Below are positions 53,807-64,000 of a stretch of 64,000 nucleotides of DNA, in pieces. Both the position numbers and the translations under genes were made by a program. Below the pieces are notes generated by a model. The model was not told the origin of the DNA. It did no database searches and saw only the letters and a program-made list of their open reading frames with translations. This DNA comes from Ovis canadensis (Eukaryota > Chordata > Mammalia > Artiodactyla > Bovidae): positions 28,002,501 through 28,066,500 of the forward strand of contig NC_091255.1 in the NCBI RefSeq assembly GCF_042477335.2, in the 5' to 3' direction. Positions within the stretch are counted from its first letter, which is position 1, and each line of letters opens with the position of its first letter.

Positions 53807-54730
53807 ATGAAGAGACAGAGGAATACTCAGCAGGTAAAGGAACAGGAGAGTTGCCCACCAAACCAAACAAAAGAGGAAGAGGTAGGGAATCCACCTGAGA
53901 AAGAATTCCAAATATTGATAGTGAAAATGATTCAAAATCTTGAAATCAAAATGGAATCACAGATATATAGCCTAGAGACAAGGATAGAGAAGATGCAAGA
54001 AAGGTTTAACAAGGACCTAGAAGAAATAAAAAAGAGTCAATATATAATGAATAATGCAATAAATGAGATCAGAAACACTCTGGAGGCAACAAATAAAATA
54101 ACGGAGGCAGAAGATAGGATTAGTGAAATAGAAGATAGAATGGTAGAAATAAATGAATCAGAGAGGAAACAAGAAAAACGAATTAAAAGAAATGAGGACA
54201 ATCTCAGAGACCTCCAGGATGATATGAAACGCTCCAACATTCGAATTATAGGAGTCCCAGAAGAAGAAGACAAAAAGAAAGACCATGAGAAAATCCTTGA
54301 GGAGATAATAGTTGAAAACTTCCCTAAAATGGGGAAGGAAATAATCACCCAAGTCCAAGAAACACAGAGAGTTCCAAATAGGATAAACCCAAGGCGAAAC
54401 ACCCCAAGACACATATTAATCAAATTAACAAAGATCAAACACAAAGAACAAATATTAAAAGCAGCAAGGGAAAAACAACAAATAACACACAAGGGGATTC
54501 CCATAAGGGTAACAGCTGATCTTTCAATAGAAACTCTTCAGGCCAGGAGGGAATGGCAAGACATACTTAAAGTGATGAAAGACAATAATCTACAGCCCAG
54601 ATTACTGTACCCAGCAAGGATCTCATTCAAATACGAAGGAGAAATCAAAAGCTTTACAGACAAGCAAAAGCTGAGAGAATTCAGCACCACCAAACCAGCT
54701 CCCCAACAAATTCTAAAGGATATTCTCTAG
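53807..54730 (+). CDS. L1 ORF1p, intact (307 aa)
   Basis: The L1 RNA-binding chaperone, which trimerises and coats L1 RNA in cytoplasmic ribonucleoprotein particles. The frame is open from an ATG in context 'aagatgaag' to a TAG. Residues about 40-140 are K/E/I/N-rich heptad sequence expected to form the trimeric coiled coil. The RRM begins near residue 144 (NIRIIGVPEEED), and the C-terminal domain carries REKQQITHKG (221-230) and TLQARREW (243-250), both conserved in mammalian ORF1p. Human ORF1p is 338 aa, so 307 aa is in range for a ruminant copy. ORF2 starts 50 bp downstream. It could in principle act in trans for other L1 copies, but expression is unknown. Confidence 0.9.
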   Translation: MKRQRNTQQVKEQESCPPNQTKEEEVGNPPEKEFQILIVKMIQNLEIKMESQIYSLETRIEKMQERFNKDLEEIKKSQYIMNNAINEIRNTLEATNKITEAEDRISEIEDRMVEINESERKQEKRIKRNEDNLRDLQDDMKRSNIRIIGVPEEEDKKKDHEKILEEIIVENFPKMGKEIITQVQETQRVPNRINPRRNTPRHILIKLTKIKHKEQILKAAREKQQITHKGIPIRVTADLSIETLQARREWQDILKVMKDNNLQPRLLYPARISFKYEGEIKSFTDKQKLREFSTTKPAPQQILKDIL

Positions 54731-54780
54731 ACAGGAAACACAAAAAGGGTGTATAAACCGAACCCAAAACAATAAAGAAA

Positions 54781-57700
54781 ATGGTAATGGGATCATACTT
54801 ATCAATAATTACCTTAAATGTAAATGGGTTGAATGCCCCAACCAAAAGGCAAAGACTGGCCGAATGGATACAAAAACAAGACCCCTCTATATGCTGCTTA
54901 CAAGAGACCCACCTCAAAACAAGGGACACATACAGACTGAAAGTGAAGGGCTGGAAAAAGATATACCATGCAAATAGAGACCAAAAGAAAGCAGGAGTGG
55001 CAATACTCATATCTGATAAAATAGACTTTAAAACAAAGGCTGTGAAAAGAGACAAAGAAGGCCACTACATAATGATCAAAGGATCAATCCAAGAAGAAGA
55101 TATAACAATTATAAATATATATGCAGCCAACATAGGAACACTGCAATATGTAAGACAAATGCTAACAAGTATGAAAGGGGAAATTAACAATAACACAATA
55201 ATAGTGGGAGACTTTAATACCCAACTCACACTTATGGACAGATCAACTAAACAGAAAATTAACAAAGAAATGCAAACTTTAAATGATACATTAGACCAGT
55301 TAGATCCAATTGATATCTATAGGACATTTCACCCCAAAACAATGAATTTCACCTTTTTCTCAAGTGCTCGTGGAACCTTCTCCAGGATAGATCACATCCT
55401 GGGCCATAAGTCTAAACTTGATAAATTTTAAATAATCAAAATCATTACAAGCATCTTTTCTGACCATAATGCATTAAGATTAGATCTCAATTACAGGAGA
55501 AAAACTATTTAAAATTCCAACATATGGAGGTTGAACAACACACTTCTGAATAACCAACAAATCATAGAAGAAATCAAAAAAGAAATCAAAATATGCATAG
55601 AAACTAATGAAAATGAAAACACAACAGCCCAAAACCTGTGGGACACTATAAAAGCAGTGCTAAGAGGAAAGTTCATAGCAATACAGGCATACCTCAAGAA
55701 ACGAAAAAAGTCAAATAAATAACCTAACTCTATACCTAAAGCAACTAGAAAAGGAAGAATTGGAGAATCCCAGAGAAGGAAAGAAATCTTAAAAATTAGG
55801 GCAGAAATAAATGCAAAAGAAACAAAAAAGACCATAGCAAAAATCAACAAAGCCAAAAGCTGGTTCTTTGAAAGGATAAATAAAATTGACAAACCATTAG
55901 CCAGACTCATCAAGAAGCAAAGAGAGAAAAATCAAATCAATAAAATTAGAAATGAAAATGGAGAGATCACAACAGACAACACAGAAATACAAAGGATCAT
56001 AAGAGACTACTATTAGCAGTTATATGCCAATAAAATGGACAACGTGGAAGAAATGGACAAATTCTTAGAAAAGTACAATTTTCCAAAACTGAACCAGGAA
56101 GAAATAGAAAATCTTTACAGACCCATCACAAGCATGGAAATTGAAACTGTAATCAGAAATCTTCCAGCAAACAAAAGCCCAGGTCCAGACGGCTTCACAG
56201 CTGAATTCTACCAAAAATTTCAAGAAGAGCTAACACCTATCCTACTCAAACTCTTCCAGAAAATTGCAGAGGAAGGTAAACTTCCAAACTCATTCTATGA
56301 GGCCACCACCACCCTAATACCAAAACCTGACAAAGATACTACAAAAAAGGAAAACTACAGGCCAATATCACTGATGAACATAGATGCAAAAATCCTCAAC
56401 AAAATTCTAGCAATCAGAATCCAACAACACATTAAAAAGATCATACACCATGACCAAGTGGGCTTTATCCCAGGGATGCAAGGAGTCTTCAATATCCGCA
56501 AATCAATCAATGTAATTCACCACATTAACAAATTGAAAAATAAAAGCCATATGATTATCTCAATAGATGCAGAGAAGGCCTTTGACAAAATTCAACATCC
56601 ATTTATGATAAAAACTCTCCAGAAAGCAGGAATAGAAGGAACATACCTCAACATAATAAAAGCTATATATGACAAACCCACAGCAAACATTATCCTCAAT
56701 GGTGAAAAATTGAAAGCATTTCCCCTAAAGTCAGGAACAAGACAAGGGTGCCCACTTTCACCGCTACTATTCAACATAGTTCTGGAAGTTTTGGCCACAG
56801 CAATCAGAGCAGAAAAAGAAATAAAAGGAATCCAAATTGGAAAAGAAGAAGTAAAACTTTCACTGTTTGCAGATGACATGATCCTCTACATGGAAAACCC
56901 TAAAGACTCCACCAGAAAATTACTAGAGCTAATCAATGAATATAGTAAAGTTGCAGGATATAAAATCAACATTCAGAAATCCCTTGCATTCCTATACACT
57001 AATAATGAGAAAGTAGAAAAAGAAATTAAGGAAACAATTCCATTCACCATTGCAACAAAAAGAATAAAATACTTAGGAATATATCTACCTAAAGAAACTG
57101 AAGACCTATATATAGAAAACTATAAAACAGTGATGAAAGAAATCAAAGAGGACACTAATAGATGGAGAAATATACCATGTTCATGGATCGGAAGAATCAA
57201 TATACTGAAAATGAGTACCCAAAGCAATTTACAAATTCAATGCAATCCCTATCAAGCTACCAGCCATATTTTTCACAGAACTAGAACAAATAATTTCAAG
57301 ATTTGTATGGAAATACAAAAAACCTCAAATAACCAAAGCAATCTTGAGAAAGAAGAATGGAACTGGAGGAACCAACTTGCCTGACTTCAGGCTCTACGAC
57401 AAAGCCACAGTCATCAAGACAGTATGGTACTGGCACAAAGACAGAAATATAGATCAATGGAACAAAACAGAAAGCCCAGAGGTAAATCCACACACATATG
57501 GACACCTTATCTTTGACAAAGGAGGCAAGAATATACAATGGAGTAAAGACAATCTCTTCAACAAGTGGTGCTGGGAAAACTGGTCAACCACTTGTAAAAG
57601 AATGAAATTAGATCACTTTCTAACACCGCACACAAAAATAAACTCAAAATGGATTAAAGATCTAAATGTAAGACCAGAAACTATAAAACTCCTAGAGGAG

Positions 57701-58354
57701 AACATAGGCAAAACACTCTCCGACATAAATCACAGCAGGATCCTCTATGATCCACCTCCCAGAATTCTGGAAATAAAAGCAAAAATAAACAAATGGGATC
57801 TAATTAAAATTAAAAGCTTCTGCAAAACAAAGGAAAATATTTAAGCAAGGTGAAAAGACAGCCTTCTGAATGGGAGAAAATAATAGCAAATGAAGCAACT
57901 GACAAACGACTAATCTCAAAAATATACAAGCAACTTATGCAGCTCAATCCCAGAAAAATAAATGACCCAATCAAAAAATGGGCCAAAGAACTAAATAGAC
58001 ATTTCTCCAAAGAAGACATATGGATGGCTAACAAACACATGAAAAGATGCTCAACATCACTCATTATTAGAGAAATGCAAATCAAAACCACAATGAGGTA
58101 CCACTTCACACCAGTCAGAATGTCTGTGATCTAAAAATCTGCAAGCAGTAAAACAACCTAGATGTCCATCAGCAGATGAATGGATAAGAAAGCTGTGGTA
58201 CATATACACTATGGAGTATTACTCAGCCATTGAAAAGAATACATTTGGATCAGTTCTGATGAGATGGATGAAACTGGAGCCCATTATACAGAATGAAGTA
58301 AGCCAGAAAGAAAAACACCAATACAGTATACTAACACATATATATGGAATTTAG
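54781..58354 (+). pseudogene. L1 ORF2 (endonuclease-reverse transcriptase), broken
   Basis: ORF2p nicks target DNA and reverse-transcribes RNA. The N-terminal endonuclease is open for 216 codons with LNVNGLN (12-18), QETH (41-44), GDFN (143-146) and SRIDHIL (201-207). The first break is a TAA at 55,429, followed by TAA at 55,510, TAA at 55,720 and TAG at 56,014. The RT domain is open again from 56,035, with its F-A-D-D codons at 56,866-56,877. A 5-nt deletion near 57,217 and a 2-nt insertion near 57,840 shift the frame. About 230 bp, including the Cys-rich C-terminal segment, is missing at about 58,148. The normal THIYGI terminus remains at the end. The protein is not functional as encoded. 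Confidence 0.95.
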
Positions 58355-59096
58355 AAAGATGGCAATGATGACCCTGTATGCAAGACAGCAAAAAAGACAC
58401 AGATATGTATAGCGGACTTTTGGTCTCAGAGGGAGAGGGAGAGGGTGGGATGATTTGGGAGACTGGCATTGAAACATGTATACTATCATGTAAGAATCGA
58501 ATTGCCAGTTTATGTCCGGCGCAGGATACAGCATGCTTGGGGCTGGTGCACGGTGATGACCCAGAGAGATGTTATGGTGAGTGAGGTGGGAGGGGGGTTC
58601 ATGTTTGGGAATGCATGTACACCCGTGGTGGATTCAAGTCAATGTATGGCAAAACCAATACAGTATTGTAAAGTAAAATGAAGTAAAAAAAAAAAAAAAA
58701 AAGCGCATCAATTCTTCAGCACTCAGCCTTCTTCACAGTCCAACTCTCACATCCATACCTGACCACTGGAAAAACCAAAGCCTTGACTAGACAGACCTTT
58801 GTTGGCAAAGTAACATCTCTGCTTTTCAATATGCTATCTAGGTTGGTCATAACTTTCCTTTCGAGGAGTAAGCGTCTTTTAATTTCATGGCTGCAGTCAC
58901 CATCTGCAGTGATTTTGGAGCCCCCCAAAATAAAGTCTGACACTGTTTCCCCTGTTTCCCCATCTATTTCCCATGAAGTGATGGGACCCGATGCCATGAT
59001 CTTCGTTTTCTGAATGTTGAGCTTTAAGCCAACTTTTTCACTCTCCTCTTTCACTTTCATCAAGAGGGTTTTTAGTTCCTCTTCACTTTCTGCCAT

Positions 59097-59371
59097 CGGA
59101 GAAGGCAATGGCACCCCACTCCAGTACTCTTGCCTGGAAAATCCCATGGATGGAGGAGCCTGGTAGGCTGCAGTCCATGGGGTCGCTAAGAGTCAGACAT
59201 GACTGAGCGACTTCACGTTCACTTTTCCCCTTAATGCATTGGAGAAGGAAATGGCAACCCACTCCAGTGTTCTTGCCTGGAGAATCCCAGGGACAGGGGA
59301 GCCTGGTGGGCTGCCGTCTATGGGGTCGCACAGAGTCGGACACGACTGAAGCGACTTAGCAGCAGCAGCAG
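59097..59371 (+). mobile_element. BOV-A2 SINE (dimer) inside BovB
   Basis: Two Bov-A monomers joined near 'cccttaatgcattggagaag', with an (AGC)n tail. Perfect 13-bp duplication, cactttctgccat, at 59,084-59,096 and 59,372-59,384. Because Bov-A units themselves derive from BovB-related sequence, this is a SINE inside a relative of its likely helper LINE. Confidence 0.95.
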
Positions 59372-59721
59372 CACTTTCTGCCATGAGGGTGGTGTCATCT
59401 GCATATCTGAGGTTATTGATATTTCTCCTGGCAATCTTTATTCCAGCTTGTGCCTCTTCCAGCCCAGCGTTTCTCATGATGTATTCTGCATATAAGTTAA
59501 ATAAGCAGGGTGACAGTATACAGCCTTGACATACTTCTTTTCCTATTTGGAACCAGGTTAGAAAAACCCAAATCAACAACAACAACAAAAAAAAAACAGG
59601 CTAAAGGAAAAATATGTACAGCTTTTCTGTACTTAGCATGACTTGAAAAGGAGACCCAAGAAACTGGTAACTTTGCTGCCTCTGGAAAGGGAAACCAGAT
59701 GGCTGGGGAGTGGATTGTTGC

Positions 59722-59913
59722 TGTCATTTAGTCACTAAGTCATGTCCGACTCTTTTTCAACCCGCCAGGCTCCTCTGTCCATGGGATTTCCCAGGCAAGA
59801 ATACCAGAGTGGGTTGCCATTTCCTTCTCCAGGGGATCTTCCCCACCCAGGGATCGAACCTGCATCTCCTGCATTGCAGGTAAATTCTTTTACGTCTGAG
59901 CCACCAGGGAAGC
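59722..59913 (-). mobile_element. Bov-tA SINE
   Basis: Reverse Bov-tA ('gtcactaagtcatgtccgac' to 'gagccaccagggaagcc'), missing about 15 bp of the 'gaccccatggactgtagc' word. The flanks tggggagtgg and tggcgagtgg resemble a diverged target duplication. Confidence 0.9.
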
Positions 59914-59919
59914 CTGGCG

Positions 59920-60840
59920 AGTGGGTGGAAGGGAGACTTTTACAGTGTCCCTTCTGAATTTTGAACTACGTGAACATCTTACAAATTCTAAAACTAAAAA
60001 AATTCACGTGGCAAGTACACGTTGGCTAAAGGAACTAATGAACTAGAAAACTGATTTATTAAATAAAGGGCTTCCAGTCAATACTCCTCTCTGCTCTTTA
60101 GAGGAAAAGGTTTTAGAGATTCCTAGCCTCTGCCCCTTCCCTAATTCCTGGCAGAGTCCCCACAGGGAATCACCAACAGAGGTGCTCTCTGGGTCTTCAG
60201 AAAGGCATGTGGGAAGAAAATATTTATTCTGGTCAACTGGCATAATTTCCAGGAAAGGCCTCCCTTTTTCATCCTGAAACCATGCTTTCATGTGGCCCCA
60301 CAGAGACATGTCAGTTGGAGGACTTTGCCAAGCTTGTTTAATTAGGCTCCTTGCTGAAAAGCTGAGCCATTGGTCTCTCAGATAGCAGCTGGCCCCAAAA
60401 GATGCAATCACTTCTCCACAGGGAACTCTTTTTTAAAAAGTCTGATAGTTAACGCCTTCCTGCATACAAACCAGCATATAAAAATTATTTACAATGTTGA
60501 GAAAGGCAAAGTGAATAATACCAAAGCCTCCAGAACTGCAACAACCTGAAGAGCTGGTCTGTGAGTGCTGATTAAATTCCAGGGGAAAGGGTAGTGAATA
60601 GCACTGGTTTGTGTTTTGGGCAGCTCGGGTGTCATCACTTGACAAGGAGGATGAAAGGGAGACTGACCACTTCCCCGGGAGGAGGCTCCAGGTGCTCCAG
60701 GTGCCAGTGAAGGAGAGTCCCATCCTGCAGGCCTGCAGGCCAATAACAAAAGGAGCAACAGAAAAGAATGGGAGGAGTGGGGGCCTTAACCCCTTCTCCC
60801 CACATCTCCACTTGTACTATAATGTGATCATTTCTATAGC
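59920..60840. other. Unassigned sequence
   Basis: No gene or repeat recognised. A 122-codon minus frame (60,043-60,411) and pairs of overlapping frames at 60,433-60,880 have no domain. Confidence 0.42.
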
Positions 60841-60849
60841 AATGCCTAT

Positions 60850-60970
60850 AGAAATCCTGCCCACCCTACTCTACAGATGAGGAAACAGGCTCAGAAAAGT
60901 GCAGTAACTTGTCTAAAATCTTTACAACTAACACGTGTCCAGCTCAGGAAATGAGCCCAGGGCTCTCTAA
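60850..60970 (-). mobile_element. MIR SINE (minus)
   Basis: 'ctctacagatgaggaaacag', 'gctcagaaaagtgcagtaac' and 'gaaatgagcccagggctct' are reverse MIR landmarks. Confidence 0.58.
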
Positions 60971-61082
60971 CGCAAGAATTCATTCACTTTAGGATTTTTA
61001 TCAGAATTTGTTTTAGGAAGGAAGACTAGAATTTTTTTTAACCTTCTATCTGATTAAGTCAGACAGCTTTCCTTGCCAAGAT

Positions 61083-61205
61083 TTTTTGCTCCTTTGTGTA
61101 TGTGTGTGTGCTGTGAGGGATCTTAACTCCCCAACCAGGGATGGAATCCGTGCCTCCTGCAGTGGAAGCATGGCTTCTTAACCACTGGACTGCCAGGGAA
61201 GTCCC
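61083..61205 (-). mobile_element. CHR-type SINE, shortened
   Basis: 'gagggatcttaactccccaa', 'ccagggatggaatccgtgcc' and 'accactggactgccagggaa'. Preceded by a short (TG)n run. Confidence 0.82.
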
Positions 61206-61209
61206 TATT

Positions 61210-61744
61210 CACTTTTTAAGTCAGAAACAATCATTTAGCTTTCAAGAACTTGTGCCATTTTTCTAATATTGCATCTCAATGTGCTATTTGACATCTGCAC
61301 ATTATTTCCACTTCCAACACAAGGAAGATGAATTCTTCCTTTTTCTTTCCTTCTCACCTTGAGTTAGTCCATATGAGCTGAATGAGGGATCCTCAAATTG
61401 TTTTATCAATCAGAAGACAAAGAGAAAATTCCCAGGAGTGCCAGGACAGCCAGAGCCCCTGATTGGAGGTAGGATCTGGCTGCTCTGGTTATTTGGGTAT
61501 TCACTTCCCATAAACTGTGTCTTTTGACTTTTTGAAGACAAAACTGGGAGATACAATCTTATGTTAGCAGTGTGGACTTGTGTTAGACCTAAGAAAAACT
61601 TCTTAACGTATGATAAAAGAATGCAAGAAACAGATAATATTAATAAAATCAATGCTTCTTGTGCATCCATAACTATGGCTACCCAGAAAGGAGCATTAAT
61701 TCAAGCTGAAAGGAAGAGATGAAGGCACACATCATGAAGGTGTG
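61210..61744. other. Unassigned sequence
   Basis: No gene or repeat recognised; an 86-codon minus frame (61,410-61,670) lacks a domain. Confidence 0.42.
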
Positions 61745-61746
61745 CA

Positions 61747-61935
61747 CGTGTGTGTGTGCTCAGGCATGTCTGACTCCTTGCGATCCCAGGGACTGTAGAC
61801 CGCCAGGCTCCTCTGTCTATGGGATTATCCTGGCAAGAATACTGGATGGGTTACTATTTCTTCCTCCAGGGAATCTTCCCGACGTAGGGATCAAACAAGA
61901 GTCTCCTGTATCTCCTGGATTGGCAGGCATCAGGG
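61747..61935 (-). mobile_element. Bov-tA SINE, diverged
   Basis: 'gcatgtctgactccttgcga', 'ctcctctgtctatgggatta' and 'gtagggatcaaacaagagtc' with a (TG)n tail on the plus left side. More diverged than most copies here. Confidence 0.86.
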
Positions 61936-63075
61936 ATCAAATATCAACAAGCAAATTATTCGTCTCTGACTGGTCGGTCCAGAAAATGCTGAACTTTGCC
62001 CTGCACACAAGGATGTTGCCTAGTACTATTGGTGATGTAATTTGACTATCATTGAAAATGTCTGTCTTTGTCAACCTGAACAAATCCAAAATGACCAACA
62101 AGGAAAGTAAAGGGCACAACACCTTACCTGCTTTTTCACAGTGATGGTTTTCTGTCTACCAGGACCCAAGGTTCAGCTCGCTTCCAAACAGCAAGGACCT
62201 GGCTAATTCCTCTCTCTCTCTGTGCCCACAACAGCTCACCGAGTAAGTTCTAATTTCGATGATGAGCAATGCAGGGCCCCATCAGGTTCTGATCCATCAT
62301 TGAGAGCTTTTGTTTTTGCCTGTGGATTAGGAGTAAGAGGCTCTCCTGTCATCTCACTTAATGGAAGTGAGAAACATATAGGATAGCTCTTTGAAAAAGT
62401 TGAAAATTTGATATTCAAATGTCATGATTTTATTGTTAACAACAGCAATTGTTTCTTGCTTTTCCCAGCTAATTTTTTTTTTCCTGTTCTTAGGGAAAAA
62501 AAGAAAGTAATAATAGCTACAGCCTTCTCAGGAGCAGGGAATGCTGTTCAATGAGAGCTTTCTAAATGGCTGTTTATTATTAACACTCACAGAATTTCTT
62601 CTTTTACACATCTCTTTTGGAATGGAGAGTCCTCTAGGGAATGATGGCACCATCCACTTTCTGTGAAATGCCTCTTGGGTCTGACTCAGTGTGAATGATG
62701 AAGCAGGATGGTTGATCAGCCTGATATAAACACATGCCTCCCCCCCAGCTGCATTTCTGCCTTCTGTTTCTCTGACCCAGTCCTCTACCCTCAACTTTTC
62801 CTTGACTCCATCCACAGTGCTTATAAAGGGGTTTCAGTCCCCCCATAATTTCTATTAAGCCATTCTAAAGATCCCTTCCATAAACACACAATCCATAAAA
62901 AGCAGTATGATTGCTGCCTTTGGGCAGCATCAGACTATCTTTTAGCTGCTCCCCTCCCAACCAGACTGCTATGCCAAGCCCCTTCCATCAGGCGACTGTT
63001 GAGAACACACAGCCACCACCCACTGTGGCAGCCTCCACCTGGCTGAGTAATCCCATTCAATCGGCAAAACTTGAC
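61936..63075. other. Unassigned sequence
   Basis: No recognised gene or repeat over 1.1 kb. A 95-codon minus frame (62,528-62,815) has no domain. Confidence 0.42.
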
Positions 63076-63079
63076 TGAG

Positions 63080-63250
63080 TGCTGGAGTCATACAAACCCG
63101 GCATCAATTCTGGTTCTACCATTAACGTCTGTGAGAGCCTGGGCCAGTCCTTCTCTCCCCTGAGCTTGTGTCCTCATCAGTCAATGGAAACATGAATGCT
63201 TCCTCTCGTGGTGGCTGCCAGAATTCGAGATAACATACACCAAGCATCCA
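63080..63250 (+). mobile_element. MIR SINE
   Basis: 'gctggagtcatacaaacccg', 'ttctggttctaccattaacg', 'gcctgggccagtccttctct' and 'gtcctcatcagtcaatggaa' follow MIR. Diverged. Confidence 0.53.
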
Positions 63251-64000
63251 CCTCCATATCAAGTACCCACGAAAGACACGCAGAAAGGGTAGATATTGAG
63301 TAACTATGAGAAACGTTCTAGAGATGGTAGAATTCTTAGGGAGAGATCGGAGTTGCCTGTGGACAGAGGTCAAGAAAGACTTTGTAGAGGAGCTTTGCAA
63401 GAAGGGTAAGGAATCTGGCAGATGGACTGAGGGGAGGGCACACCAGGTAGGGGAACAGAAACAAAGCTGGGACTGGAGCCCAAACCCCTGGGCCCAGTGG
63501 GGCAGGTAACAGGATGCAGCTGCAGCTGAGTAGGAGTGGGGAGGGAGGCTTGGGAGAGGAGGCCAGAGCCAGGAAGAAGCTAGATAAGAAGGGCCTTTTA
63601 GAGTCATTGTTAAGTTGTAGGGCACATGGTTTGGCCCACAATATAGTAAGATTTCTGCAGCAATGGCCAGTCAGAATACATTAATTACACTAGCAACTGG
63701 ATAATGAGAATTGAATGTCATATATTATAACCCTCCAAAATATAAGGGCCTCTGAGCTGATGGAAACCTTTGTAACACTTCCAAGTCACACCAGGGTCTG
63801 CTGAGAGGCTGGTCCAGGAGGAATATCTCGGCAAAAGCGGGAGATGGAATGAACAGGGAGAGAACATCCAAGACCAAATCCTTGAGGGTCGAGAGAAGAG
63901 GAAACAAAATATAAATCTTAAGCCCAGGGATCAAGGAACTCAAAGATACAGGGCTGAAATGATGTGGCCTGGGAGGTAGGATGAACGACATGTGAATGAA
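63251..64000. other. Unassigned sequence to window end
   Basis: Purine-rich from 63,310 to 63,600; overlapping minus frames (up to 167 codons at 63,122-63,625) reflect that bias. No gene called. Confidence 0.42.

Larger units (their letters stand above)
51233..58702 (+). mobile_element. Full-length L1 LINE, non-autonomous
   Basis: About 7.5 kb: 5' UTR 51,233-53,806, ORF1 53,807-54,730, a 50-bp spacer, ORF2 remnant 54,781-58,354, 3' UTR, and poly(A) to 58,702. The TSD gcatcaattct lies at 51,222-51,232 and 58,705-58,715 within BovB, with a GC dinucleotide added just before the right copy. The start 'ggcggtcctaagatggtgg' looks like a native L1 5' end. It cannot move by itself because ORF2 carries stops, frameshifts and a deletion, but ORF1 is open. 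Confidence 0.97.
50871..59565 (-). mobile_element. BovB LINE, split by a full-length L1 and a BOV-A2
   Basis: BovB arms lie at 50,871-51,232, 58,705-59,096 and 59,385-59,565. On the minus strand they join into one element of about 0.95 kb, 5'-truncated, with its 3' end at 50,871. The reverse-transcriptase Y-A-D-D codons read at 59,394-59,405, and minus frames at 58,716-59,147 and 59,193-59,588 carry BovB RT text. The arms meet in register: 'gcatcaattct' is duplicated at the L1 junction and 'cactttctgccat' at the SINE junction. Confidence 0.94.

Noticed and set aside
63122..63625. 167-codon minus-strand frame
   Set aside because: Lies in MIR plus a purine-rich tract; low-complexity translation, no domain.

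Overview
This is ruminant genomic DNA, most likely from a bovine. The diagnostic families are all present in one window: BovB (RTE) LINEs, Bov-A / Bov-tA / BOV-A2 SINEs (several with the (AGC)n tail typical of BOV-A2), CHR-type tRNA-derived SINEs of cetartiodactyls, and young ruminant L1 copies. Older mammalian layers (MIR, L2, L1M, hAT and Tigger remnants) lie underneath. Cattle is the simplest guess, but yak, bison, buffalo, sheep or goat cannot be excluded from the sequence alone.

I see no host protein-coding gene, no exon I can support, and no functional RNA gene. The window reads as intergenic or intronic sequence. Nearly every open frame above about 60 codons lies in a SINE (these read open in both directions), in BovB or in L1. 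The only long authentic coding sequences belong to retrotransposons: an intact L1 ORF1 (53,807-54,730), its broken ORF2 (54,781-58,354), and the C-terminal part of an L1 ORF2 that is open in frame with a U6-derived start (26,746-27,708, minus strand).

Layout. 1-14 kb: L2 and MIR relics carrying young SINEs. 14.9-16.9 kb: an old L1 split by a BovB. 19.7-21.5 kb: an LTR-like block and another old L1 with two SINEs. 25.7-28.6 kb: an old L1 broken by a Bov-tA, a U6-L1 chimera and a BOV-A2. 34.5-38 kb: old L1 copies broken by a ruminant L1 tail, a Tigger-type transposon, one CHR, three Bov-tA and one BOV-A2. 44.06-44.50 kb: a solo endogenous-retrovirus LTR. 45.9-46.8 kb: BovB fragments, one split by a polyadenylated retrocopy. 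48.4-49.6 kb: an L1 that seems to carry 3'-transduced flank. 50.9-59.6 kb: a BovB split by a full-length L1 and a BOV-A2. 59.6-64 kb: mostly unassigned sequence with a few SINEs.

The biology here is retrotransposition history rather than a pathway. L1 enzymes explain the poly(A)-tailed insertions, the U6 chimera and the retrocopy, while BovB enzymes are thought to mobilise the Bov-A family. Target-site duplications (TSDs) read directly from the sequence allow many insertions to be ordered in time. The strongest items are the full-length U6 snRNA joined to a truncated L1 inside a 16-bp TSD, the probable L1 3' transduction, the retrocopy inside BovB, and two SINEs that hit the same target site in succession.
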